Source: Paracoccaceae bacterium (lineage in GTDB: Bacteria; Pseudomonadota; Alphaproteobacteria; Rhodobacterales; Rhodobacteraceae). From it: a stretch of DNA of 63,826 nt. A program made the position numbers and the translations under genes. Where the stretch lies: contig REDZ01000076.1 of assembly GCA_007695345.1 (NCBI GenBank), positions 1-63,826 on the forward strand, written 5' to 3'. The notes below the pieces were generated by a model that was given only the letters and a program-made list of their open reading frames with translations, was not told the origin of the DNA and did no database searches. How positions within the stretch are numbered: the stretch's first letter is position 1; each line of letters opens with the position of its first letter. Positions 24,747-33,165 of this stretch are shown in pieces.

Positions 24747-25111
24747 GTCCCTGCCATTTCATGCACGGCGGCCAGCACATCTGCATTGGCAAAGGGCTTG
24801 GTCATGAAGCGCGTGACGCCCAGGCGTTCGGCCTGCGCACGGTCGGCGGACTGGCCCTTGGCGGTCAGCATCAGGACCGGCAGATCGCTGGTGCGCGTGC
24901 CCGCGCGCAGGCGGCGCAGGATCTCGAAGCCGTGGATGTCGGGCAGCATCAGATCAAGGATCAGCAGATCGGGCGGGTCCACGGCCAGCTTGTCCAGCGC
25001 GGCGTGTCCGTCGGCATTGACCTCGACCATCCAGCCGTTCCGCGTCAGAATGAAGCGCAACGCCTCCGAGATGTTGGGCTCGTCCTCGATGACCAGAACC
25101 CGTTTCCCCAT
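24743..25111 (-). CDS. receiver-only response regulator
   Basis: A 122-residue CheY-like receiver with no output domain. The acidic cluster IEDEP, phospho-acceptor Asp53 in LILDLMLPD, Thr in MLTAKG and Lys in FMTKPF are all present. The ATG at 25111 has GGGAGGG upstream; a longer frame adds 16 unrelated residues. It is the first gene of the operon with the small membrane protein and the SLC5-STAC kinase, and so is its likely partner. Without an output domain it must act by protein contact or as a phosphate sink. Confidence 0.9.
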   Translation of the reverse strand: MGKRVLVIEDEPNISEALRFILTRNGWMVEVNADGHAALDKLAVDPPDLLILDLMLPDIHGFEILRRLRAGTRTSDLPVLMLTAKGQSADRAQAERLGVTRFMTKPFANADVLAAVHEMAGT

Positions 25112-25281
25112 CGCCAGCGCCCTCCCGCATGTTTGTGTCGTGACCGGGCGCGGCGACAAGGCCGCAAAAACCCGGACACGGGCGACAGAACAGGCCTGGC
25201 TCCTCCCACATCTGCCCTGCGCACGGATTGTTTATCGTGCATTCCACAGCATCTGTCAAAGGACCTGCGCGCCCGGCCCGG

Positions 25282-26613
25282 TCATGCCAGCCCGTCCCCG
25301 ACCGATGACAGGATCGACGGCTCGCGCCGTGCCGGGCACGCGGCCTGCGCGCAGGTCCGGCAACTTGCGCCCACCGGCTGCGGGCTGTAGGGCCCCGGAA
25401 CGGCGTCTGCCGCGATCAGCATGGTGGATTGCACGATCATCGGCGCGTCAAGGCCCGGTGGTGCGGGATGGGACGCATAGGCATAGGCCATGACCCGCCG
25501 CCCCGCCTGCCCGGCTGTCACCAGCGCGCGGCGGATGGGCCGATAGGGGGTGATCAATGCCTGATAGAGCGGCCAGAGCGGGCAGGCCCCGCCAAAGCGT
25601 GGCAGCGCGAACCCCTCGACGGGACGACGAAACAGCAATGTGCCCGACAGATCGCAGATGACAAGACCCATGGGCGGCAACCCGGCCTGTGCCAGCGCCG
25701 GGGCGGGCAGCAGTGCCAGCCTGCGCAGCACCTGATCGAAAGGCACGCCGAACGCGCTTGCCAGCACCTCGGGGGCCAGCCCCTCGCGCGTCAGCGCCTG
25801 CATCAGTGGCGCCATGGGCAGCGCCGCCGCATCCGCCGCAAAACGCGCGATCCATTGCTGCGCCAGCAGGCGCGAGGCTTCGGATGCCAGTTCCGCCTGC
25901 CCGCGCACCATGGCGCGTGCATCGGGTGCGCCCCCTTCGATATCGGGCAGGTGAAAGCCATGCCGCTCCAGCCAGGCCTCGACCTCTTCCTGCGGGGCGG
26001 CAAGGCCGGTTTCCTCTATCTTCTCGGAATCGAGATAATTCACCAGCGCCACGGCGCCATCGGCCAGGCGCGTGCTGTCCTGCAGGATGTTGTGATGAAA
26101 GCGGGCCTGCCATTCCGGCTCAATTGCGCCGGATTCGGACAGGATGCTGGCCGTTGACTGCACCGAGGTCACCGCCGAGATGATCTCGTGCAGCGCCTCG
26201 CCCATATAGGGGTCATGGGTCATGCGGTCATTGAGCTGTTCGACCACACGTTCCAGCCGCTCGACCCGCGCCTGTGTCTCGGCCAGCACCCCGGCCCAGC
26301 CGGGAAAGCGGCCCGTGAATTCCTCGATCCGCTCAAGCTCCTGCGCGCGGGCCTCGCTGCGCTGGGCGGCGGCGCGCGCGCCTGCGACCAGTTTGCCATC
26401 CACATCATCGGTCAGCGCATCCACGCTGACGCCAAGCGCCTCCGCCAGCGATGCCAGAAGCGTCGCCCCCACCTTGCGCCGGTTGTGCTCGATCAGGTTG
26501 AGGTAAGAGGGCGAAACCCCCACCGCCCGCGCCAGATCCGCCTGCCGCATGCCGCGCAGGTTGCGCCGCGCGCGGATACGGGTTCCGGTCAGGCTGGGGC
26601 GGGATGTCGGCAT
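25282..26613 (-). CDS. XRE-family regulator, short-chain fatty acid (ScfR/RamB-like) type
   Basis: A 443-residue regulator. The N-terminal helix-turn-helix reads MRQADLARAVGVSPSYLNLIE. A central segment (residues ~130-190) contains HEIISAVTSVQSTASIL, which resembles the dimerisation helix of a histidine kinase. The C-terminal half matches the conserved domain (DUF2083-like) of regulators that sense short-chain acyl-CoA and control acetate or propionate metabolism, ending with a cysteine-rich patch (CRTCAQAACPAR). It lies between the carboxylate-type sensor operon and accBC and is divergent from accB, so it could control either. Effector and targets are inferred. Confidence 0.85.
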   Translation of the reverse strand: MPTSRPSLTGTRIRARRNLRGMRQADLARAVGVSPSYLNLIEHNRRKVGATLLASLAEALGVSVDALTDDVDGKLVAGARAAAQRSEARAQELERIEEFTGRFPGWAGVLAETQARVERLERVVEQLNDRMTHDPYMGEALHEIISAVTSVQSTASILSESGAIEPEWQARFHHNILQDSTRLADGAVALVNYLDSEKIEETGLAAPQEEVEAWLERHGFHLPDIEGGAPDARAMVRGQAELASEASRLLAQQWIARFAADAAALPMAPLMQALTREGLAPEVLASAFGVPFDQVLRRLALLPAPALAQAGLPPMGLVICDLSGTLLFRRPVEGFALPRFGGACPLWPLYQALITPYRPIRRALVTAGQAGRRVMAYAYASHPAPPGLDAPMIVQSTMLIAADAVPGPYSPQPVGASCRTCAQAACPARREPSILSSVGDGLA

Positions 26614-26791
26614 GTCAGTCCTTTCTGGACCCCACTCTAGCGCATGTCACGCAATCGGGAACCCCGCACAAGGCCCCGCGGCCCGGCGGCGGAAAAACGC
26701 GGCTTCACAGCGCGGCGCGGCTACCGTATAAGGCGCGCCAAGCAAGGGGATGGCAGATCCCGCGACCGCATAACACAGCCTCGAGGACCCT

Positions 26792-27286
26792 ATGACCCAA
26801 AGCCGCAACGAAGCCGATGTTGTCTTTATCGCAGCCCTTGCGGAATTGCTGAATGAAAAGGACCTGACCGAGCTGAGCGTCAAGCGCGAATATGGCGAGA
26901 AAGACAGCCTGAATGTGCGCATCTCGAAACTGGCGCCGCCGCCCGTTGCAGCACCAGCGTCTGCCCCTGCGCCCGCAGCCGCGGCACATCCCCCCCCAGC
27001 CCCCCCCGCCCCCCCCGCGCGCGCCCCCCCCCCCCCCGCCCCCCCGCCGCGCCCCGGCGCGGTCACCTCGCCCATGGTCGGCACGGCCGATCTTGCACCC
27101 GAACCGGGATCTGCGAATTTCGTCAGCGTCGGCGCACAGGTCGCCGAAGGTGACACGCTGATGATCATCGAGGCGATGAAGACAATGAACCACATCCCCG
27201 CGCCGCGCGCGGGCACGGTCAAGCGCATTCTGGTCAGCGATGGCAGCCCGATCGAGTTCGGCGCGCCCCTCATGATCATCGAATAA
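26792..27286 (+). CDS. accB: biotin carboxyl carrier protein of acetyl-CoA carboxylase
   Basis: A 164-residue carrier that holds biotin for the first committed step of fatty acid synthesis. The biotin lysine is in [10 protein letters not shown] near the C-terminus; the N-terminal ~45 residues ([17 protein letters not shown]) are the usual AccB start. Between them is a long Pro/Ala linker encoded by repeated C runs, the longest 14 bases. accC follows after 10 bases. It is divergent from the ScfR-like regulator with a 178-base shared upstream region. Confidence 0.96.
   Translation: MTQSRNEADVVFIAALAELLNEKDLTELSVKREYGEKDSLNVRISKLAPPPVAAPASAPAPAAAAHPPPAPPAPPARAPPPPAPPPRPGAVTSPMVGTADLAPEPGSANFVSVGAQVAEGDTLMIIEAMKTMNHIPAPRAGTVKRILVSDGSPIEFGAPLMIIE
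26990..27045 (+). repeat. poly-C tracts in the accB linker
   Basis: Five C runs of 8, 8, 8, 14 and 7 bases (26990-26997, 27000-27007, 27009-27016, 27024-27037, 27039-27045), broken by single G, A or CG bases. They encode the Pro-rich linker of AccB in frame. Such runs are prone to polymerase slippage and to sequencing error. Confidence 0.85.
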
Positions 27287-27296
27287 GGCGCGGGCC

Positions 27297-28646
27297 ATGT
27301 TCAACAAGATCCTGATCGCCAATCGTGGCGAAATCGCCCTTCGCGTCATCCGCGCCTGCCGCGAGATGGGCATTGCGTCGGTCGCCGTCCATTCCACCGC
27401 CGATTCGGATGCGATGCATGTGCGCATGGCCGATGAGGCCATCTGCATCGGCCCTGCGACGTCGTCGCAAAGCTATCTGCATGTGCCAGCCATCATCTCC
27501 GCCTGCGAGATTTCGGGCGCCGATGCGATCCATCCGGGCTACGGATTCCTGTCGGAAAATGCCGCCTTCGTGCAGGTGGTCGAAGATCACGGCATCACCT
27601 TCATCGGCCCCTCGGCCGAACATATCCGGCTGATGGGCGACAAGATCACCGCCAAGGAAACCATGAAGGCGCTCGGCGTGCCCTGCGTCCCCGGCTCTGA
27701 TGGTGGCGTCCCCGATCTGGAAACCGCGCGCACGGTCGCCGGGGAGATCGGCTATCCCGTCATCGTCAAGGCCACGGCAGGCGGCGGCGGGCGCGGCATG
27801 AAGCTTGCGCGCAGTGCCGCTGAGATCGACAGCGCCTTTCGCACCGCCCGGACCGAGGCCAAGGCCGCTTTCGGCAATGACGAGGTCTATATCGAGAAAT
27901 ATCTGGGCGCGCCCCGGCATATCGAAATCCAGGTCTTTGGCGACGGGAAGGGCCGCGCCGTGCATCTGGCTGAGCGGGACTGCTCGCTTCAGCGCCGCCA
28001 CCAGAAAGTGCTCGAAGAGGCCCCCAGCCCCGCGCTCGATGCCGAAATCCGCGCCCGGATCGGGCAGACCTGCGCCGAGGCCGTGGCCCGTATCGGCTAT
28101 CGCGGCGCCGGCACGATCGAGTTCCTCTACGAGAATGGCGAATTCTACTTCATCGAGATGAACACCCGCCTGCAGGTCGAACACCCTGTCACCGAAGGGA
28201 TCTTCGGCGTCGATCTGGTGCGCGAACAGATCCGCGTGGCCGCAGGGCAGCCGCTTTCCTTCACGCAAGAGGAGCTTGTGCTGAACGGCCACTCGATCGA
28301 GGTCCGCATCAATGCCGAGCGCCTGCCCCAGTTCACCCCCTGCCCCGGCCTTGTGCAGACCTATCACGCGCCCGGCGGGCTGGGGGTGCGCATGGACAGC
28401 GCACTTTATTCCGGCTACCGCGTGCCGCCCTATTACGACAGCCTGATCGCCAAGCTGATCGTGCAGGGCCGCGACCGCCCCGAGGCTCTGGCGCGCCTGA
28501 ACCGCGCACTGGGTGAATTGATCATCGACGGGGTCGATTCCTCGGTGCCACTGTTCCACGCGCTCTTGTCCGAGCCCGATATCCAGACCGGCAATTACAA
28601 TATCCACTGGCTCGAATCCTACCTCTCCCGCGAGATCGAAGACTGA
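27297..28646 (+). CDS. accC: biotin carboxylase subunit of acetyl-CoA carboxylase
   Basis: A 449-residue ATP-grasp enzyme that carboxylates the biotin on AccB. Typical segments are visible: [19 protein letters not shown] at the N-terminus, the glycine-rich ATP lid [43 protein letters not shown] and [12 protein letters not shown]. Full length for the family. Second gene of accBC. A minus-strand copy of the GATATTTGGG-type motif lies 25 bases past the stop. Confidence 0.97.
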   Translation: MFNKILIANRGEIALRVIRACREMGIASVAVHSTADSDAMHVRMADEAICIGPATSSQSYLHVPAIISACEISGADAIHPGYGFLSENAAFVQVVEDHGITFIGPSAEHIRLMGDKITAKETMKALGVPCVPGSDGGVPDLETARTVAGEIGYPVIVKATAGGGGRGMKLARSAAEIDSAFRTARTEAKAAFGNDEVYIEKYLGAPRHIEIQVFGDGKGRAVHLAERDCSLQRRHQKVLEEAPSPALDAEIRARIGQTCAEAVARIGYRGAGTIEFLYENGEFYFIEMNTRLQVEHPVTEGIFGVDLVREQIRVAAGQPLSFTQEELVLNGHSIEVRINAERLPQFTPCPGLVQTYHAPGGLGVRMDSALYSGYRVPPYYDSLIAKLIVQGRDRPEALARLNRALGELIIDGVDSSVPLFHALLSEPDIQTGNYNIHWLESYLSREIED

Positions 28647-28670
28647 TCCTGTCGCCTGGCCGCCTTGGGC

Positions 28671-28691
28671 TTCATCTTGCCAAAAATACTC
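28671..28691 (-). repeat. Rhodobacterales-type intergenic motif, copy 3 (partial)
   Basis: On the minus strand GTATTTTTGGCAAGATGAA matches the 3' motif of copies 1 and 2. The GC hairpin part is absent or degraded here; GGGCTT on one side and AAAGCCC on the other make a weak stem around it. It lies 25 bases past the accC stop. Confidence 0.6.
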
Positions 28692-28825
28692 AAAAAAGCC
28701 CGGTCTCGCGCGGGCGCGGTTCGGTTTTGCCCTTTCCAAGCCTGCCGATCTCCCCTATAGCGCCCCCACTCGCAGCCCGCACCCTTGGAGGCGGGCTGTT
28801 CAACTTGTGAGAAAAGGAACATTCC

Positions 28826-29455
28826 ATGGCTGGTGAGATCCCGGATCTTCAGGCCGAGGTACGGACGGGGACAGGCAAGGGGGCCGCCCGTCAGGCTCGT
28901 CGCGAGTTTCGCGTACCCGGTATCGTCTATGGCGGGGGCATTGACCCTCAGCCCGTGAACTTCAAATACAACTACCTGATTGCCAAGCTGAAGGCGGGGC
29001 GCTTCATGTCCACGCTCTTCAACCTCAAGCTCGAGGGTCAGGACGATGTCCGCGTGATCTGCCGCAATGTGCAGCGCGATGTGGTCACGGGTCTGCCCAC
29101 CCATGTCGATCTGATGCGCCTGCGCCGCACCTCGCGCATCAACCTCTTCATCCCGGTCGAGTTCATCAACCACGAGAAATGCGTGGGCCTCAAGCGCGGT
29201 GGCACCCTGACCATCGTCCGCCCCGAGGTGGAACTGAACGTGGTTGCCGGTGATATCCCCGAGAAACTGGTGGTCGATCTTGAAGGGCACCAGATCGGCG
29301 ACACGATCAATATTTCCGAGATCACGCTGCCCGAAGGCTCCAAGCCCACGATCGACCGGAATTTCGTCATCGCCAATATCTCGGCCCCGCGCGCGCTGGC
29401 CGCCGCCGATGATGATGCAGCCGAAGGCGAGGAAGAGGCACAAGCCGAAAGCTGA
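28826..29455 (+). CDS. rplY: 50S ribosomal protein L25/general stress protein Ctc
   Basis: A 209-residue two-domain L25 of the TL5/CTC type, which binds 5S rRNA. The N-terminal L25 domain includes [20 protein letters not shown] and the C-terminal beta domain includes [18 protein letters not shown] and [14 protein letters not shown]. The acidic C-terminal tail ([12 protein letters not shown]) is typical of this group. AAGGAA precedes the start. A strong terminator follows. pth lies downstream, the usual rplY-pth order, but here an inverted small gene separates them. Confidence 0.96.
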   Translation: MAGEIPDLQAEVRTGTGKGAARQARREFRVPGIVYGGGIDPQPVNFKYNYLIAKLKAGRFMSTLFNLKLEGQDDVRVICRNVQRDVVTGLPTHVDLMRLRRTSRINLFIPVEFINHEKCVGLKRGGTLTIVRPEVELNVVAGDIPEKLVVDLEGHQIGDTINISEITLPEGSKPTIDRNFVIANISAPRALAAADDDAAEGEEEAQAES

Positions 29456-29482
29456 TCCGCAGTCCGACTGCGTGTCATTCCA

Positions 29483-29508
29483 GGCGGGCGCCCGTCAGGG
29501 CGCCCGCC
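29483..29508. terminator. rho-independent terminator after rplY
   Basis: GGCGGGCGCCC, loop GTCA, GGGCGCCCGCC: an 11-pair perfect stem between convergent rplY and the monooxygenase gene. It is followed by TT only, so it may serve both directions. Confidence 0.8.
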
Positions 29509-29515
29509 TTGCATT

Positions 29516-29851
29516 TCAGCCCCCGGACTCCGTCGTCTCTGCCGTGATTCTCTGGACAGAGGAAAACACCTCCAGCTCCGGCGGTCCCAGATAGATGCTG
29601 CCGTGATCGCGCACCCCCTTGTGCGAGCCACGAAAATTCTGCGATTTCGCCCAGGCATCGAATGCGGCCTTGTCGCGCCACAGCGCATGCGACAGATACA
29701 GCGTGTGCGTCTCGGTGCTCTCGCCCCGGAACAGGTGGAATTCCACGAATCCCTCCATCTGCGGTAACTTGCTCTCGCGTGAGGTCCAGATCTCCTCGAA
29801 CGCGGCTTCCTGGCCGGGACGCACCTTGAAACGGTTTATGGTCAGATACAT
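29516..29851 (-). CDS. ABM-domain monooxygenase, IsdG/HmoA-like
   Basis: A 111-residue ferredoxin-like ABM-fold protein. The start at 29851 has AAGGAGA upstream. Residues equivalent to the haem-degrading triad of IsdG are present at matching positions: Asn6 (TINRFKV), Trp67 (FDAWAKS) and His77 (FRGSHKG). Its family neighbours include HmoA-type haem oxygenases that release iron. Haem degradation is therefore plausible but not proven; many ABM proteins have other or unknown substrates. It is inserted, in reverse, between rplY and pth. Confidence 0.8.
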   Translation of the reverse strand: MYLTINRFKVRPGQEAAFEEIWTSRESKLPQMEGFVEFHLFRGESTETHTLYLSHALWRDKAAFDAWAKSQNFRGSHKGVRDHGSIYLGPPELEVFSSVQRITAETTESGG

Positions 29852-29966
29852 GGCGTCTCCTTCTAATCCTGGGGTGCAGCATAGCGCGCGGCCCTGCGCC
29901 CGCAAGCGGGTGCTTTTCGACGCCGCGGCATTTGGCTATGTTGCGGCGCAGTGAAACGGGGGTGAC

Positions 29967-30665
29967 ATGAAACTCTTTGCAGGGCTGGGCAATCCAGGCG
30001 CGCGCTATGCGCTCAATCGCCATAATATCGGCTTCATGGCGCTGGACCGGATCGCGCAGGATCACGGATTCGGGCCGTGGCGCGAGAAATTCGGCGCGCA
30101 GCTGGCCGAGGGGCGGTTGGGATCGGACAAGGTTCTGCTGCTCAAGCCGCAGAATTTCATGAACCGTTCGGGCCAGCCAGTGGGCGAGGCGCTGCGCTTT
30201 TTCAAGCTGGGCCCGGACGATCTGGTTGTTTTCCATGATGAGCTGGACCTCGCCCCCGGCAAGATGCGACTGAAACAGGGCGGTGGCCATGCCGGCCATA
30301 ACGGGCTGCGCTCGATCCACGAGCATGTGGGGCCGGATTATGCGCGGGTGCGGCTGGGGATCGGGCATCCGGGGCACAAGGACCGCGTGTCGGGCTATGT
30401 GCTGTCGGATTTCGCCAAGGCCGATCAGGACTGGCTGGACGATCTGCTGCGCGGGCTGTCAGACGGGGCAGCGGACCTGGCCGCAGGCGATGGGGGGCGG
30501 TTTGCCAATGCCGTCGCCGCACGGCGCACGCCGCCCCGAAAGCCTGCTGCACAGAAGCCACAGGCGCAGACACAAGCAGCGCCCAGACCTGCGCCGACAC
30601 CCCGTCCGGAGCCCCGACAGGACACCCGCAGCCCCCTGCAGAAACTGATGGACCGTTTCCGGTGA
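29967..30665 (+). CDS. pth: peptidyl-tRNA hydrolase
   Basis: A 232-residue enzyme that releases peptides from peptidyl-tRNA dropped off ribosomes. The N-terminal FAGLGNPGARYALNRHNIGF (20 residues) contains the catalytic His19, and VFHDELDLAPGK and GGGHAGHNGLRS are the usual later motifs. The C-terminal ~45 residues are an extra Pro/Ala/Gln-rich tail ending SPLQKLMDRFR, longer than in E. coli Pth. The stop overlaps the GTG of the DUF2332 gene. Confidence 0.96.
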   Translation: MKLFAGLGNPGARYALNRHNIGFMALDRIAQDHGFGPWREKFGAQLAEGRLGSDKVLLLKPQNFMNRSGQPVGEALRFFKLGPDDLVVFHDELDLAPGKMRLKQGGGHAGHNGLRSIHEHVGPDYARVRLGIGHPGHKDRVSGYVLSDFAKADQDWLDDLLRGLSDGAADLAAGDGGRFANAVAARRTPPRKPAAQKPQAQTQAAPRPAPTPRPEPRQDTRSPLQKLMDRFR

Positions 30666-31696
30666 ATTTTCGCGATCATTGCCGGTCGCAGGCCAGGGCC
30701 TGCGCGGGGCTGGGCTCTCCTTTCACTGCGTGGCTGCTGACGCTTGTGGCCGAACGCCTCGCGCCCGATTCCGCCGTGGCCAACCGATTGCTGGGCTGGC
30801 CGCGCACGCGCATCAGCCCCGATGCGGTGGGCCTGCGGCTTGCCGGGGCATTGCATCATCTGGTCCTGTCCGGCGCCGCGCCGATGCTGGCGCGGCTTTA
30901 TGCCGATCCGCCTGCCAGCGACAGCCGCGCCTGGCGGATCATCGAGGCTGCGCTGCGCCAGCATGAGGGGGCGATCCTTGCGATGCTCGACCACCCGCCC
31001 CAGACGAATGAGTTGCGCCGCTCGGCCGTGATGATCGCGGCGGCGCATTGGCTGGCCGCGCGCCATGACCTGCCGCTTGTCCTCTCCGAGTTGGGGGCGA
31101 GTGCCGGGCTGAACCTGCTCTGGGATCACTATGCGCTCTTGATCGACGGGGATCGCTACGGCCCCGAGGATGCGGTTCTGACCCTCGCCCCCGACTGGAC
31201 CGGGCCCCCGCCCCCGCACTCAGCGCCGCTGATCCGCGCGCGCGCCGGGGTGGACCTGAACCCGCTGGACCCGGTCGCCGACCGGTTGCGGCTGCGTGCC
31301 TATATCTGGGCCGATCAGCATGACCGCCACACACGGACCGAGGCCGCGCTGGATCTGGCCGCCGAAAAGCGCCCCGAGGTCACGCGCGGCTGCGCCATCG
31401 ACTGGCTGGAGGCGCGGCTGGCGCGCCCTGTGCCACAGGCGATCCACCTCGTCTATCACACGGTGGTCTGGCAATACCTGCCCCCTGACACGCAGGCGCG
31501 CGGCGCGGCGTTGCTGGCGCGTGCAGGCGCAAGGGTCCGCCATGACGAGCCGCTGGCCCATCTGTCGATGGAAGATGACGGCACACGCCCCGGCGCGGCC
31601 CTGCGCCTGCATCTGTGGCCCGAGGATCTTGTCATCGATCTGGGGCGCGCGGATTTTCATGGCCGCTGGATCGACTGGCAGGCCCCCGCGATCTGA
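30662..31696 (+). CDS. DUF2332 family protein
   Basis: A 344-residue soluble protein of the DUF2332 family. Visible conserved stretches are TNELRRSAVM, LSELGASAGLNLLWDHY and HLVYHTVVWQYLP. The ELGASAGLN segment resembles a glycine-rich nucleotide or SAM-binding loop, and the overall pattern is methyltransferase-like, but the reaction is unknown. It starts at GTG overlapping the pth stop (GTGA), so it is translated from the same message. Confidence 0.82.
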   Translation: MNFRDHCRSQARACAGLGSPFTAWLLTLVAERLAPDSAVANRLLGWPRTRISPDAVGLRLAGALHHLVLSGAAPMLARLYADPPASDSRAWRIIEAALRQHEGAILAMLDHPPQTNELRRSAVMIAAAHWLAARHDLPLVLSELGASAGLNLLWDHYALLIDGDRYGPEDAVLTLAPDWTGPPPPHSAPLIRARAGVDLNPLDPVADRLRLRAYIWADQHDRHTRTEAALDLAAEKRPEVTRGCAIDWLEARLARPVPQAIHLVYHTVVWQYLPPDTQARGAALLARAGARVRHDEPLAHLSMEDDGTRPGAALRLHLWPEDLVIDLGRADFHGRWIDWQAPAI

Positions 31697-31804
31697 GCAC
31701 GGGGCAAGACCTGCACCGAATGCGCAAAAATACTTTGCGACGGAACTGGAAACCGCTGCGCGGCGGTCTACATCGGCATACAGTCAACAGCCCGAGAGGT
31801 CGCC

Positions 31805-32188
31805 ATGCCCGTCCGCATCGCCCCATCCGTCAATGTGCTTGGCGAGGCTTTGCAACCCTGCTCGCGCGACCCCATGACCGGGTTCATGCGCAACGGGTCC
31901 TGCGACACCTGCGCCGAGGATCATGGCAGCCACACGGTCTGCGCGGTCATGACCGCTGAATTCCTCGCGCATTCGAAATATCTGGGTAATGATCTGTCCA
32001 CACCCCGCCCGGAATACGCCTTTCCGGGGCTGAAACCAGGCGATCGCTGGTGCCTGTGTGCCAGCCGGTTCCTGCAGGCCCAAGCCGAAGATGTCGCCCC
32101 GCGCATCTGGCTGGCCAGCACCCATCAACGCGCGCTCGACATCATACCGCTGGAGGTGCTGCGCGCCCATGCGCTCGACGTCGAATAG
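31805..32188 (+). CDS. DUF2237 family protein
   Basis: A 127-residue small soluble protein of the DUF2237 family: NVLGEALQPCSRDPMTGF at the N-terminus, GSCDTCAEDHGSHTVCAV with several cysteines, and GDRWCLCASRF later. AGAGGT precedes the ATG. The conserved cysteines could bind a metal, but no function is established. It stands alone between the DUF2332 gene and the convergent LuxR-type gene. Confidence 0.85.
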   Translation: MPVRIAPSVNVLGEALQPCSRDPMTGFMRNGSCDTCAEDHGSHTVCAVMTAEFLAHSKYLGNDLSTPRPEYAFPGLKPGDRWCLCASRFLQAQAEDVAPRIWLASTHQRALDIIPLEVLRAHALDVE

Positions 32189-32211
32189 CGTCTGCGCGCG
32201 CGCCCGCCGCC

Positions 32212-32781
32212 CTATTTCTGCGCCTGCCGCGACCGAAGCTCGTTCTGCTCCGGCGCGGCAAGTTCTGTCAGGCGGTCAACCAGCAGATCGTCGATGAAAA
32301 TGCTCAGCAACTGCCCGCGCCCGGTGACCCCGGCCTTGCGATAGATTGCATTGGTCTGCGCCTTGATCGTGCCCTCGGATGTCTTGCGGAACCCGGCGAT
32401 TTCCTGTGTCGAGAAACCCTTGACCACGAAAAAGGCCACGTCGCGTTCCGCCGGTGTCAGCCCCCATTGCACGAAATGCTGCTCCAGCACCTCCATGAAG
32501 CCCGATGACGCCTTTTGCAGCCGTGCTTGCGCCTGCCCCAGCCGACGCTGCGTTTGCATCAGCAGCCGGGTGGACATCACCAGCCCGATCAGCAATGCCA
32601 CAGCGGCGCCGATCTCCATGAACTCATACAGTCGCCAGTCAATCGGCTCGCGCTGCAGGCCAAGTGTCGACAGTGCAATGTTCCCGATGAAGAACAAGGC
32701 CCCGAGCGCCTGCACGGCGATCATGATGACACCGATCAGCTTGCGTCGCACGGCATGTCCTTCCCGGGTCGGGGCTTGCAC
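32212..32781 (-). CDS. membrane-tethered LuxR-type regulator
   Basis: A 189-residue protein with two N-terminal transmembrane helices (about residues 14-37 and 54-74), a short helical linker rich in Gln/Arg (LMQTQRRLGQAQARLQKA), and a C-terminal GerE/LuxR helix-turn-helix (LTPAERDVAFFVVKGFSTQ, then GTIKAQTNAIYRKAGVTGRG). There is no receiver or autoinducer domain. It probably senses a membrane or periplasmic signal directly while bound to DNA. It lies 36 bases upstream of nothing else on this strand except the PepSY-like gene, whose product could be its partner. The target is unknown. Confidence 0.85.
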   Translation of the reverse strand: MQAPTREGHAVRRKLIGVIMIAVQALGALFFIGNIALSTLGLQREPIDWRLYEFMEIGAAVALLIGLVMSTRLLMQTQRRLGQAQARLQKASSGFMEVLEQHFVQWGLTPAERDVAFFVVKGFSTQEIAGFRKTSEGTIKAQTNAIYRKAGVTGRGQLLSIFIDDLLVDRLTELAAPEQNELRSRQAQK

Positions 32782-32817
32782 AAGGCAGGGTCCGCAAAGG
32801 ACAGGGTGCGCATCAGA

Positions 32818-33165
32818 TCATGGGTCCAATTCATTAAACTGACTTTCGGCAATAAGTTTGCCGCCACGCGGCATCGATTTCTGTGCGGTTTCCGGGGCGT
32901 TGGTTGGGGTGAATTCGACTGCATAATCCCGCAGGATGCGGCCTGCAGAGGTATCCAGCACCACCTCGCGCCAGATCAGCCCCTGCGACGCCACGATCCG
33001 TGCGCGCCCCAACAGCGTGCGCGTCACGGAGCGAAGCTCATAGCCTTGCCCTGCCAGCGCATCGATCACCTTGTCAGTCGTGATCCGTTGCGTATCGGCG
33101 ATGGCGTGGGACGGGATAGCGAGCATCAGCACCAGGATCAGGGCCAGCGCCCACCGGGTCATCAT
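32818..33165 (-). CDS. exported PepSY-like small protein
   Basis: A 115-residue protein with a Sec signal (MMTRWALALILVLMLAIPS) followed by one PepSY-like unit: VIDALAGQGYELRSVTRTLL, then GLIWREVVLDTSAGRILRDY. PepSY domains often inhibit or modulate proteases or sensor proteins in the periplasm. The start is one of two adjacent ATG codons at 33165 and 33162; the longer frame upstream has no signal. It precedes the membrane-tethered LuxR-type gene on the same strand with a 36-base gap. Confidence 0.75.
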   Translation of the reverse strand: MMTRWALALILVLMLAIPSHAIADTQRITTDKVIDALAGQGYELRSVTRTLLGRARIVASQGLIWREVVLDTSAGRILRDYAVEFTPTNAPETAQKSMPRGGKLIAESQFNELDP

